From NCBI GenBank assembly GCA_003963225.1, contig RXKB01000004.1, forward strand, positions 124,001 through 188,000: a stretch of 64,000 nt of DNA. The letters are read 5' to 3'. The position numbers were made by a program, and so were the translations under genes. Positions within the stretch are counted from its first letter, which is position 1. Every line of letters starts with the position of its first letter. Origin of the DNA: Candidatus Babelota bacterium. GTDB lineage: Bacteria > Babelota > Babeliae > Babelales > Vermiphilaceae. Below the pieces are notes generated by a model, which made no database searches, had not been told where the DNA came from, and saw only the letters and a program-made list of their open reading frames with translations. Of the stretch, positions 24,117-32,678 are shown piece after piece.

Positions 24117-25661
24117 ATGAAAAACATACTTTTAGCTACTGTATTGCTCTTTTCTACAATTGACATTAAATCAAGCGATCGCTCTTTATGGGCATCATTC
24201 ATGTCATATGGTGTTTTCACAGCTGCTGCATTAAAATTAGGTTACGCTTATCTGCCATCAATGTCCAAAGTGAACCAAATCGTCTCAACAGGTTTTCATG
24301 CAACATCAATTTTAAATCAAGTAAAGCCAAATTGGTTTCCAGGCAGACAACAAGGTCTTAAAAACCCTGAAGAAACAAGGGTAAATCCTGGCAATCATAT
24401 AGAATTTGATCCCATTTTTTTTACACAATGGAACGAAATTAATGACATAATTCAATCAATAACAATAATACAGCCAAATACACGTGAACAAAACATCCTG
24501 AGTGCTGATTGCGCAAGAAACGTCTTACAAATGAATAAAGATGCAACGACTAATTTAATAGAAAAAAATGGGGCTGGCACAGTAGAGATGTTAAATCACT
24601 CTTTTATGCAAAAATTAATCCAATATTTCGTAGGTACACCTAAAAAAGCTGTATCATCAGACACTAAACAATATAAGCCTAAGTTAGAACATGGAAAATA
24701 CGCATATCTGCTACAAGGACCTCCCGGATGTGGCAAAACTAGCTTGCCTTTATACCTAGCTCAAAAGCTTAACTGCCCTTTGTACCATATCAACGCGGCT
24801 TCATTATCAACAGGATATTCTGGCTCAACAGTTGCAAATTTTAAAAATATTATCGAAGCAGCATATAAAGCAGCTCGTCAAGTGAACAATAAAACTGCTA
24901 TTGTATTTATAGACGACATTGATACTATGTTCCAAGCATCGTCTGAAGAAATATCTTTATTGCAAGGATATATACTAGATATGGTAGAAAAAATGCAAGA
25001 TAAATCGCAATATATACAAAACAAAGAAAAAGCAGAAGTTTTATTATTTTGTACAGCAAACTATAATCAAAGCAAGTGGCTAGAGCAAGGCGCTTTACAC
25101 AGAACAGGTAGAGCACAATTAATAGACTACAAAACAATGTATATTTCCAGTAATCAAAGAAAAGAGCTGCTCATACAAAAAATTAATGCCGCCAAAAAAT
25201 CAGATTTGTTAACTCATATTACTGAAACTCAGATTTCTGGTGTCTCTCAAAAACTTCAAGACATATTATCTATAAATATCATATGTATAGGAAAAAAGTC
25301 ACTATGCAACTTATTAAATATAAAAGCCAGCGATATTAACCAACATTATATACAAACCTATGGCTCTTTTGAGGAGGCTTTGAAAAAAATCTTCAATAAC
25401 AAATACTCGCATCTTAAAGTTTTGTCAATAAAGAAAAATGATTCACAAGATCAATCAGAAGAAATACAAAACGTAACAGTTTATAAATTAACATTTGATA
25501 AAAAACAATTTTTGAAAGCAAGTGATTTTTTATCGCTAAATGAGTTAGTAATATTACTTTACTCCTTATCAAACAAGAATAATGATACGTTCAAAACATA
25601 CGGATTGTTATTTGAAAATCTTAACAAAAAACAAATAGAACCAACAGTTCCAGAAATATAA
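24117..25661 (+). CDS. AAA+ ATPase with an N-terminal signal peptide
   Basis: A 514-residue protein starting at the ATG after GGAG. The first 20 residues (MKNILLATVLLFSTIDIKSS) are a signal peptide or anchor, and a second mildly hydrophobic segment follows. The AAA+ module has Walker A GPPGCGKT near residue 201, Walker B IVFIDDID near 261, a sensor-1-like FCTANYN and an Arg-containing segment HRTGRAQ. The C-terminal 170 residues include helical lid-like sequence and an unknown part. AAA+ proteins need ATP, which the periplasm lacks, so it may be anchored facing the cytoplasm or exported into a host. Function unknown. Confidence 0.75.
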   Translation: MKNILLATVLLFSTIDIKSSDRSLWASFMSYGVFTAAALKLGYAYLPSMSKVNQIVSTGFHATSILNQVKPNWFPGRQQGLKNPEETRVNPGNHIEFDPIFFTQWNEINDIIQSITIIQPNTREQNILSADCARNVLQMNKDATTNLIEKNGAGTVEMLNHSFMQKLIQYFVGTPKKAVSSDTKQYKPKLEHGKYAYLLQGPPGCGKTSLPLYLAQKLNCPLYHINAASLSTGYSGSTVANFKNIIEAAYKAARQVNNKTAIVFIDDIDTMFQASSEEISLLQGYILDMVEKMQDKSQYIQNKEKAEVLLFCTANYNQSKWLEQGALHRTGRAQLIDYKTMYISSNQRKELLIQKINAAKKSDLLTHITETQISGVSQKLQDILSINIICIGKKSLCNLLNIKASDINQHYIQTYGSFEEALKKIFNNKYSHLKVLSIKKNDSQDQSEEIQNVTVYKLTFDKKQFLKASDFLSLNELVILLYSLSNKNNDTFKTYGLLFENLNKKQIEPTVPEI

Positions 25662-25690
25662 ACTTACAATTTTAACCATTAATAATTGAT

Positions 25691-25732
25691 CAAAAAAGTA
25701 CCCACGGCTTAAAAGCCGTGGGTACTTTTTTG
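25691..25732. terminator. Strong hairpin terminator
   Basis: A perfect 20-bp stem with a two-base loop: arms 25691-25710 and 25713-25732. The GC-rich tip (CCCACGGCTT) and A/T runs at both ends make it a bidirectional terminator. It follows the AAA+ gene. Confidence 0.85.
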
Positions 25733-25870
25733 GGTAATATAGCCCATTTTTTGACTTTAATTTGCATTTAAACTATACCTTATTAAAAGCAGGCTATAAT
25801 TTTTTTGTAAATACGTTTATGCTAATATCAAACGTATCAAACAGTAATATGCACTATTAAAGGAGCTGTC

Positions 25871-26224
25871 ATGCACAAAAGAATTGTATTCCGTCACATG
25901 GAGCATTCACCGATTATTGAAGAGTTTGCCAATAAACACTTAGCAAAAATTGAACATTTTTTAGAACATGAGCCAACACCAATCTACATAGACCTTGTTA
26001 TGGAGCCATCAAAAACTCGTGAACATAGCCGCATAGAATTACGCATAAAAACGCCTCATTATGATAAAATTACCCATCATGAGGTTCAAGGTGACAAATT
26101 TTACGACGCTCTTGCTGACGTGATTGAAACAATGCACAAATCACTTTTAGAAGAAAAAAAGAAATTAAAAAAAAATGAGTGGCGAACACGCGGAAGAAAT
26201 GATGATCCTAAAAAACAAGATTAA
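25871..26224 (+). CDS. hpf: Ribosome hibernation promoting factor / RaiA family
   Basis: Binds the 30S decoding site and keeps idle ribosomes inactive. The 117-residue protein has the beta-alpha-beta HPF fold, with FRHMEHSPIIEEFANKHLAKIE at the start, a conserved acidic-basic middle, and QGDKFYDALADVIETMHKSL, then a basic tail. It is of the short type, without the C-terminal dimerisation domain. AAAGGAG is 7 bases before the ATG. Confidence 0.9.
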   Translation: MHKRIVFRHMEHSPIIEEFANKHLAKIEHFLEHEPTPIYIDLVMEPSKTREHSRIELRIKTPHYDKITHHEVQGDKFYDALADVIETMHKSLLEEKKKLKKNEWRTRGRNDDPKKQD

Positions 26225-26275
26225 TCTTTCATTAAAATATAGGTCTTTTTATTGCAACTAATACATGAAACATGT

Positions 26276-26351
26276 GGGGCTATAGCTCAATTGGCAGAGC
26301 GCATGCATGGCATGCATGAGGCAACCGGTTCGAATCCGGTTAGCTCCACCA
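26276..26351 (+). tRNA. tRNA-Ala (anticodon GGC)
   Basis: Acceptor GGGGCTA pairs with TAGCTCC (one G-T), the anticodon stem CATGC/GCATG holds loop ATGGCAT with anticodon GGC, and the T-arm is ACCGG-TTCGAAT-CCGGT. CCA is encoded. It reads GCC and GCT codons. Confidence 0.95.
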
Positions 26352-26379
26352 AATAATATTAATAACGATTTTAACGCTC

Positions 26380-27804
26380 ATGCATATCGCATCTTTTAAT
26401 ACCCAAGCAATTATCAAACAAGCGATCAAACAGTTTTATCAAACTGATTCTGTATTGCCATTAATTATAGAAGCAATAACAAAGGCTGGCGGAAAAGCTT
26501 TGCTTGTTGGAGGCGCGGTGCGCGATGCTTTTTTGAACGTCGTATCAAAAGATTTTGATATTGAAATATATCATATGTCAATTTGCAAGCTCGAAGAAGT
26601 ACTCGGGTCTTTTGGCCAAGTAAATACTGTTGGCAAAAGCTTTGGCGTATTAAAATTAAGATCAATTAATGTAGACTGGTCTCTACCCCGGGCAGACAGC
26701 GTTGGCAGAACGCCAGATGTGTTTATTGACCCATCTATGGATTACTATACAGCTTTTTCAAGACGAGACCTTACCATCAATGCCATCGGTATTGATCTTG
26801 TGACACACAAACTGATTGATCCATTCAACGGTCAACTTGATTTGCAAAACAAAATACTCCGGGCGCCCAACATTAACCGCTTTATTGAAGACCCACTCAG
26901 GTTATTTCGGGTTATGCAGTTTATAGGAAGATGCAATATGGAACCTGATGCTGTGTTGCACAATGCATGCAAAACCATGTCAATAAAACAAGTTTCATTG
27001 GAACGAATTGAACAAGAGTACACAAAATTATTACTTTTTGCTGCAAATCCTTCAAAAGGCTTTAGATGGTTGCATAAAATTAACCGGCTAAAAGAACTAT
27101 TACCAGAGCTGCACGCAACAGTGGGCGTGCCCCAAGACCCACGTTGGCACCCGGAAGGCGATGTATTTACCCACAGCATGCAAGCATTGGATGCTGCAGT
27201 AGTAATTGCAAACAAAAAATCATTTGATAATGAAAAAAAAATAATACTTTGCTGCGCTGCATTGTGTCATGATTTAGGAAAAGTTAGCACAACATTTGCA
27301 GATGAAGAAGGAATTCATAGTTACGGACACGCAGAAGCTGGAGCACCACTTGCAACAACAATGCTTTCGCGCATGTTTACTAACCAAAAAAAGCTAAAAA
27401 AAGCAGTTGCAACTTTGGTTTATTATCATATGATGCCTGGTGCATTAGTACGTGGTAATGCACGGCTGTCTCGCTACCAAGTATTAGCAGCAAAACTTGC
27501 GCCAACAGTGAGTATGTTTGATTTAGGCCTTTTGGCGTTTGCAGACAGGCAAGGACGAAACGCTGACGCGCAAACTCCTTTGCAACATCATGATCCTGCA
27601 ATAGAAGCTTTTTTAGAAAATGCAAAACAAGCACAAGTGCTACACAAACCAATTGCTTGCTTATTAAATGGTACAGATTTGTTAGAAATGGGCTACACAG
27701 AAAAAAACGTTGGCGATGAACTTAAAAAAATGTATAAAATACAGATCGATGACGCCATTACTAATAAAGAGTTGTTAAAAAAAAAATTTTACAAAAAAAA
27801 ATAG
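26380..27804 (+). CDS. cca: CCA tRNA nucleotidyltransferase with HD domain
   Basis: Adds or repairs the CCA end of tRNAs. The 474-residue class II enzyme has GGAVRDAFL near residue 45, the catalytic acids in SKDFDIEIY near 58, RRDLTINAIGID, and the RNA-binding helices. The C-terminal HD phosphohydrolase domain shows HPEGDVFTHSM and CHDLGKVSTT near 297. Since all three tRNAs here encode CCA, repair is its likely role. The ATG lies 28 bases after tRNA-Ala. A poly(A) polymerase role cannot be fully excluded, but the HD domain favours CCA. Confidence 0.9.
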   Translation: MHIASFNTQAIIKQAIKQFYQTDSVLPLIIEAITKAGGKALLVGGAVRDAFLNVVSKDFDIEIYHMSICKLEEVLGSFGQVNTVGKSFGVLKLRSINVDWSLPRADSVGRTPDVFIDPSMDYYTAFSRRDLTINAIGIDLVTHKLIDPFNGQLDLQNKILRAPNINRFIEDPLRLFRVMQFIGRCNMEPDAVLHNACKTMSIKQVSLERIEQEYTKLLLFAANPSKGFRWLHKINRLKELLPELHATVGVPQDPRWHPEGDVFTHSMQALDAAVVIANKKSFDNEKKIILCCAALCHDLGKVSTTFADEEGIHSYGHAEAGAPLATTMLSRMFTNQKKLKKAVATLVYYHMMPGALVRGNARLSRYQVLAAKLAPTVSMFDLGLLAFADRQGRNADAQTPLQHHDPAIEAFLENAKQAQVLHKPIACLLNGTDLLEMGYTEKNVGDELKKMYKIQIDDAITNKELLKKKFYKKK

Positions 27805-27886
27805 TTAATTTACATAGCATATGATAAAATAATGATAAAATTTTGTGTTTATTATATCAATATCAAATTGTATTTTTATTATTAAT

Positions 27887-29122
27887 ATGAATGAAAAAAT
27901 AAAAAAATTATTTTTATTTTTTAGTTTATTGACAATGTTTTTAACAACATTAGTTATTAATACTATGGACCTGCAAAATTATATAAGACATACTCCAGGT
28001 GAACCAGCACCATATACTTTTACAATTGACTATAATCGTAAGATTGATGATAAAACTATATTATATTGTACTTTCCCACAAACATGCATCTCCTCAACAA
28101 AATTTTTGATTTATGAAAGAGGTTATAAAAATCAATTTCATGAAACGCAATTCGAAACCAGGAGAAAAAATGGCGTAAGTAATGAATTGACACAGATTAC
28201 AATAATTAAAAAAGTTAAACGTATACTAAACTATGAAACAGATAAAAAGCTTGTAGATGGCTTATTAGAATCGATTCATTTGCCCTATGATAATAAGCTT
28301 ATTTTTCAACATTCAATTAAAGTCAATAAATATAAACTGATTGAAACTGGTTGTATTGATATCCCATTCGTTGACGAAGTTGTAAGTCAATCAGTATTCT
28401 ATACTATATTTACATATTTACTGTATGGGCAAAATAATAATCTAATATTATGTGCAAAATTTAAAGATTATGCCTCAGCACATAAAAAGAACCTAGACCT
28501 AAACCCAAACACTATCTATCTTTATAATCAAAATAATCAACAACACTCTCTTACTATAGATACATTTTATTCAATCAAAAAATCTTTTCTGGATACTATT
28601 GATAACCTAGTATTACTGCTACTCTTAGTGACTTTTAATAATACACCTTACTTATTAATTTATGATTGTACGGAATGTACATATAATGAAACTATTAGAG
28701 CAAACATTAAATTAATAAAACAGCTAAATCTTAAACATGTAAAGTTAGACGATTCAAAAAATCTTTATTTACTTTCTGTGTATAATGGCAAATGTCTTTT
28801 CTATGACGCAGACAACAAGCAAAACATTACCTTTGATTACTACTCAGCATTTGTAACACATGCTTTAAATAAAATCACAGAAGGTCAAATTAAAAAGCCT
28901 GTTAAAGGAGATAAAAAGATAATTTTACTTCAAGATACTTCTAAAAGACTTGCAAATCATAACAATAGCACCGACATTGATAAAACTTGTATCAAAAAAC
29001 AGCCTGATTCAAATTATACCAAAAAGAAAAACCTTATTTATTATATGTTTTTTGGCGGAACCGGTGTTGCGCTGCTGTGTCTTTTATATTACATGGCACA
29101 CATATACCACTCATGTAAATAA
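27887..29122 (+). CDS. Exported protein with terminal membrane anchors, function unknown
   Basis: I do not recognise this 411-residue protein. It begins with a basic segment and hydrophobic span (LFLFFSLLTMFLTTLVI) and ends with a second span (YYMFFGGTGVALLCLLYYM) after a basic KKKN. The region between is rich in beta-like segments, Asn and Tyr. The ATG at 27887 is chosen over a GTG at 27845 because the basic signal region starts there. It stands between cca and the Tol operon. It may be an envelope protein exposed to the periplasm. Confidence 0.65.
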   Translation: MNEKIKKLFLFFSLLTMFLTTLVINTMDLQNYIRHTPGEPAPYTFTIDYNRKIDDKTILYCTFPQTCISSTKFLIYERGYKNQFHETQFETRRKNGVSNELTQITIIKKVKRILNYETDKKLVDGLLESIHLPYDNKLIFQHSIKVNKYKLIETGCIDIPFVDEVVSQSVFYTIFTYLLYGQNNNLILCAKFKDYASAHKKNLDLNPNTIYLYNQNNQQHSLTIDTFYSIKKSFLDTIDNLVLLLLLVTFNNTPYLLIYDCTECTYNETIRANIKLIKQLNLKHVKLDDSKNLYLLSVYNGKCLFYDADNKQNITFDYYSAFVTHALNKITEGQIKKPVKGDKKIILLQDTSKRLANHNNSTDIDKTCIKKQPDSNYTKKKNLIYYMFFGGTGVALLCLLYYMAHIYHSCK

Positions 29123-29346
29123 ACTAATTTTTCACTTCTTAAATATATTAAAAAACAATTTTTTTAAAATCAATTTTGTTTTTAAGCTATTTTTATTTAC
29201 ACTATTGCAACATTCGGTTATTTTTACCTTGTAAAGAGTTATATCGTATTACGTCAATTAAGATGCCAATAACTTAAACATGCTTTTGGAGATTAATTTT
29301 TTTTGGTAAGCTATCTTTATTAATACTATTTTAAAAGGAATAATCA

Positions 29347-30105
29347 ATGGTATCATTTACCGGTAATGCATTATGGCATCTTGTGCAACAATCAGACAGC
29401 ATTAGCAAAGGCGTTTTATTACTATTGCTTATACTATCTATTGCATGCTGGTCATTGTTTTTAGGCAAAATAATGATAATGAGAACGCACATTAAACAGT
29501 TACAAAAAACTATTAGTAATTTGCCAGTAGAAAGCTCATTAACACAGTTGTTTGAAAAAATTACATTACCAAATGAATCAATAGCCTTCTATTTTTTGTC
29601 AGACATATGCAATTTCGTACACCTCTTTTTTAAAAAAAGAGACGCGCAAAAAAGTTTTGAACAACATGAAATAGATTTAATTATGAATTATGCACAGCAA
29701 ACGGTTGATGCCTTTGTAGAAAAAGAACGCAAAGGACTTGCGTTTCTTTCAACAGCTGCAGGTGTTTCGCCATTGCTTGGTTTATTTGGTACAGTGTGGG
29801 GCCTGGTACATGCATTTATAAGAATTAGCCAGCAGCAGTCTGCAGATATTGCAACTGTTGCACCAGGAATTGCAGAGGCATTAATTACTACTCTTGCAGG
29901 ATTAATGGTTGCTATTCCAGCACTAGTTATGTTTAATTATATTCAAGTACAAGCACGCACAATTGAATGTTTGTTGGAACAACTTGCAGACCGTATAGAA
30001 ATAATTGTTACGTGTTGTATGTTTACAAGGAAATTAGATGCGCAAATACAAACGACGCCAACCGTTACCCATGATAACGGATCTATCACTCACGCCACTC
30101 GTTGA
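29347..30105 (+). CDS. tolQ: TolQ/ExbB-type proton channel subunit
   Basis: Inner-membrane motor subunit that uses the proton gradient to energise TolA or TonB. The 252-residue protein has three membrane spans: near residues 20-38, and the conserved pair containing FLSTAAGVSPLLGLFGTVWG and EALITTLAGLMVAIPALVMF. AAAAGGA precedes the ATG. It overlaps tolR by 68 bases and heads an operon of four genes, which favours TolQ over ExbB. Confidence 0.92.
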   Translation: MVSFTGNALWHLVQQSDSISKGVLLLLLILSIACWSLFLGKIMIMRTHIKQLQKTISNLPVESSLTQLFEKITLPNESIAFYFLSDICNFVHLFFKKRDAQKSFEQHEIDLIMNYAQQTVDAFVEKERKGLAFLSTAAGVSPLLGLFGTVWGLVHAFIRISQQQSADIATVAPGIAEALITTLAGLMVAIPALVMFNYIQVQARTIECLLEQLADRIEIIVTCCMFTRKLDAQIQTTPTVTHDNGSITHATR

Positions 30106-30451
30106 TACTGCTTTAACGTTGCTTATAATTTTTATGGTAACCACGCCAATTATGCGCCATGCAGTGAAAGTACAGCTACCCAAAAGCGCTGCTCAAGACG
30201 CAAAGGGAGCACAAGAAGAGCTGGTGGTATATATTGACAAAGACAACGAACTTTTTTTTAACAACAAAACACTTAAAATTCAAGAATTGATAAAAGAAAT
30301 TGAAAAAATTATTGCTAAAAAAACAAAGACTTCATTATTTGTTCGAGCAGACAAACGGGCTTGCTGGGGCACTGTGTTAGAACTTTTTGATTCACTACGC
30401 ACGGTAAAAGGCATTGAACATGTGGTACTTCCAACGCAAAAACACAGTTGA
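30038..30451 (+). CDS. tolR: TolR/ExbD-type proton channel subunit
   Basis: Partner of TolQ in the proton-driven motor. The 137-residue protein has a short basic cytoplasmic start, LSLTPLVDTALTLLIIFMVTTP with the proton-carrying Asp near residue 23, and a periplasmic domain ending in GTVLELFDSLRTVKGIEHV. The ATG has AAGGAAA upstream inside tolQ. The 68-base overlap with tolQ is long; both C- and N-termini look genuine, so it is probably real compaction. Confidence 0.92.
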   Translation: MRKYKRRQPLPMITDLSLTPLVDTALTLLIIFMVTTPIMRHAVKVQLPKSAAQDAKGAQEELVVYIDKDNELFFNNKTLKIQELIKEIEKIIAKKTKTSLFVRADKRACWGTVLELFDSLRTVKGIEHVVLPTQKHS

Positions 30452-31253
30452 TTTATCGATATTTTATTATATATTGCTTTTGACAACATGCTCGCACTTG
30501 TGTCTATTAGTAATACTTTTTTTTATACATCACACAGAAAATCAGCAATTTACTATTGTTATTCAACATGCAGTACCTCATCATACAGATTTTACTTTAT
30601 ATACCATTCAACCACGCCCAATCAAGCAAACAACTATTAATCCAACAAAAACAAGCAATAATGCAAAATCTATTTCAATAGATAAAAAAGCAGTATCACC
30701 AGTTATAAAACCAACGGCACAGAAACAACCCGAAAAAATATTGACGGCGGTAAACAGTATCAAAAAAACTGCTGCCATCGAAGCTAAAAAAGAACCAACA
30801 ACCTTAAAAAAAACAACCGTGCACGAAGAAAAAAAAGATAATTCGTCTACAAAAAAAATGCCTGATACAAAACCCTTACAAAAAACAAAAAGCAAAGAAG
30901 AATCGTTTGAAAAAAAAGAAACTTTTTTGCAAAAAACAGAACACCAACAAGATGCTACTGTAGATAATACAACGCTAAAAGAAGTTTCTTTGGATGAACT
31001 AGAACTATTGCGTAAAATTGACTACTTACAGCAAGAGTTACTAAGCGCCTGGCATCCTCCTATCGTACAAAAAAGCAACCCGTCATGCACGCTTGAACTT
31101 TCTGTAAACTGGCAAGGTGGTATTGAAAGCATTATTATTAAACAAACGTCTGGGATACTTATTTTTGACACTGCTGCGCGTAATGCAGTACGGAATATGC
31201 ATATTCCGCTATGGGCAAAAGGCAAATCGATAACCATTACTTTAAAGGCATAA
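30420..31253 (+). CDS. TonB/TolA-like energy transducer
   Basis: A 277-residue protein with one N-terminal span (FYYILLLTTCSHLCLLVILFF), a long Lys/Thr/Glu-rich periplasmic linker (about residues 60-180) and a C-terminal TonB-fold domain (LQQELLSAWHPP; LELSVNWQGGIESIIIKQTSG; FDTAARNAVRNM). It should carry energy from TolQR to an outer-membrane partner. Its place between tolR and tolB argues for the TolA role, while the C-terminal domain is closer to TonB by eye. The ATG at 30420 has AAAAGG upstream and overlaps tolR by 32 bases; a TTG at 30414 is possible. Confidence 0.85.
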   Translation: MWYFQRKNTVDLSIFYYILLLTTCSHLCLLVILFFIHHTENQQFTIVIQHAVPHHTDFTLYTIQPRPIKQTTINPTKTSNNAKSISIDKKAVSPVIKPTAQKQPEKILTAVNSIKKTAAIEAKKEPTTLKKTTVHEEKKDNSSTKKMPDTKPLQKTKSKEESFEKKETFLQKTEHQQDATVDNTTLKEVSLDELELLRKIDYLQQELLSAWHPPIVQKSNPSCTLELSVNWQGGIESIIIKQTSGILIFDTAARNAVRNMHIPLWAKGKSITITLKA

Positions 31254-31256
31254 TCG

Positions 31257-32540
31257 ATGTATATATTTTTTTTATTATTCGTACTAGTTAACACCAATGT
31301 GCTACATATGATAATTGCAGAACAAATTGAAATTAGCGCAAAAAAAGATAGTACAAAAACACCTTTGCTGATACATTACATTAAGTCAAAAAAAATTCCT
31401 GAAAACAATAGAATACTTGATATTATTAAAAATGATTTAATTTTTATAGAACAATTTGACTTAACGGTAATACAAAAATTAAAATTGCCAAGAAAACAAG
31501 AAAGAATAGAGCTTTCAAAACAATATCCTTTTGGCATTTTTATGTTAGATAAACCTACCAAAATAGATGTGTATATTATTGATTTAAGTACTAATAAAAC
31601 GCTTGTTGGCAAACGTATATTTAAACATGAAAATGAAAGACGCCTTGGACATACTATTGCTGATCTTATTATTGAAAGCCTAACTGGAAGCCCTGGTTTT
31701 TTTTCAACTTATATTGCATACACCAAGGAAGTTTTAACGCCAAAAAATCCTTACATTGCAACTAAGCAGCTTTGTATCGCTGAATATGACGGCTCACATG
31801 AAACAGTGCTCGTGGAAAAACCTGGTCTTATTTTTGGTTTACGCTGGGACCCTGCCATACCTCGGATATTTTATTCTCAACATACAAAAACAAATATTCA
31901 ATTACGCATGGTTAATCTTTCTAAAAAAATACATACTGTTGCTGACAATGATGGCATTACCATGTTGCCTACTTTTATGCCAAACCAAGGTATTATTGTT
32001 GCAGCAACAAACAATAACAAATTTTCTCAGCTGTACGAATATACCCTACAAGGAATTACACAACTTACTTTTTTTGAAGGTAACAGTACCGCACCTTCTT
32101 TTTCTGCTGGTGATACTATGCTGTATTTTTGCTCTGATTTTAAAAATAATAGCCCTCATATTTTTGGGTGGAACATGAAAAATGGAATCGAAAACGTTAT
32201 TGAACTTACTCCGGAAGGATACTGTACCTGTCCCGTCATTAACAGTACAGGCAATGTGTTGGTGTACACTAAATTAGTAAAAGGATACATGCAAATTTTT
32301 TTATATGATATACAAACAAAAATGCATCGCCAAATGACATTTGATCAAACAAATAAAGAGAGCTGTTCGTGGTCACCATGCAATACTTATTTACTTTATT
32401 GCGCAACCAAACATGATAGCCAAATAATACAACTTAATATTATTACTGGGACAAAAAAGACTATTACTCCAACAAAATATCGGTGCTCATACCCAGCATG
32501 GTCGCCTGTTTACAAGGATTTTCTTTTAGTTTTAAGTTAA
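31257..32540 (+). CDS. tolB: TolB periplasmic beta-propeller protein
   Basis: Periplasmic component of the Tol system. The 427-residue protein has a signal peptide (MYIFFLLFVLVNTNVLHM), an N-terminal alpha/beta domain (about 30-150, with FGIFMLDKPTKIDVYIID) and a propeller made of repeats such as GLRWDPAIPRIFYSQ, PSFSAGDTMLYFCSD, NSTGNVLVYTK and CSWSPCNTYLLYC. These W-S/D-P and Y-S-like blades are typical. Length is normal. Three bases separate it from the TonB-like gene. pal, the usual next gene, is missing. Confidence 0.92.
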   Translation: MYIFFLLFVLVNTNVLHMIIAEQIEISAKKDSTKTPLLIHYIKSKKIPENNRILDIIKNDLIFIEQFDLTVIQKLKLPRKQERIELSKQYPFGIFMLDKPTKIDVYIIDLSTNKTLVGKRIFKHENERRLGHTIADLIIESLTGSPGFFSTYIAYTKEVLTPKNPYIATKQLCIAEYDGSHETVLVEKPGLIFGLRWDPAIPRIFYSQHTKTNIQLRMVNLSKKIHTVADNDGITMLPTFMPNQGIIVAATNNNKFSQLYEYTLQGITQLTFFEGNSTAPSFSAGDTMLYFCSDFKNNSPHIFGWNMKNGIENVIELTPEGYCTCPVINSTGNVLVYTKLVKGYMQIFLYDIQTKMHRQMTFDQTNKESCSWSPCNTYLLYCATKHDSQIIQLNIITGTKKTITPTKYRCSYPAWSPVYKDFLLVLS

Positions 32541-32544
32541 ACTA

Positions 32545-32573
32545 TCGACAAATTTTGTTTTTTTCTTTATAAT
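32545..32573 (+). promoter_or_regulatory. Promoter upstream of ftsH
   Basis: TCGACA at 32545-32550 (one mismatch to TTGACA) and TATAAT at 32568-32573 with a 17-base spacer. It begins just after the tolB stop and leaves a leader of roughly 100 bases before ftsH. Confidence 0.6.
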
Positions 32574-32678
32574 TTATCGGGTATTTAGTTATTTATATAA
32601 TATAACCTTATCTAAATAATAAAAATGTATTTTCTATGTTAAACCAGTTACAAAATTTAATACAAGAGTAGAGGTGCT

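Noticed and set aside
26276..26351. Palindrome with GCATGC repeats as a regulatory element
   Set aside because: It is the anticodon arm of tRNA-Ala.
27380..27652. Minus-strand frame of 90 codons
   Set aside because: It is antisense to the HD domain of cca, which is intact.
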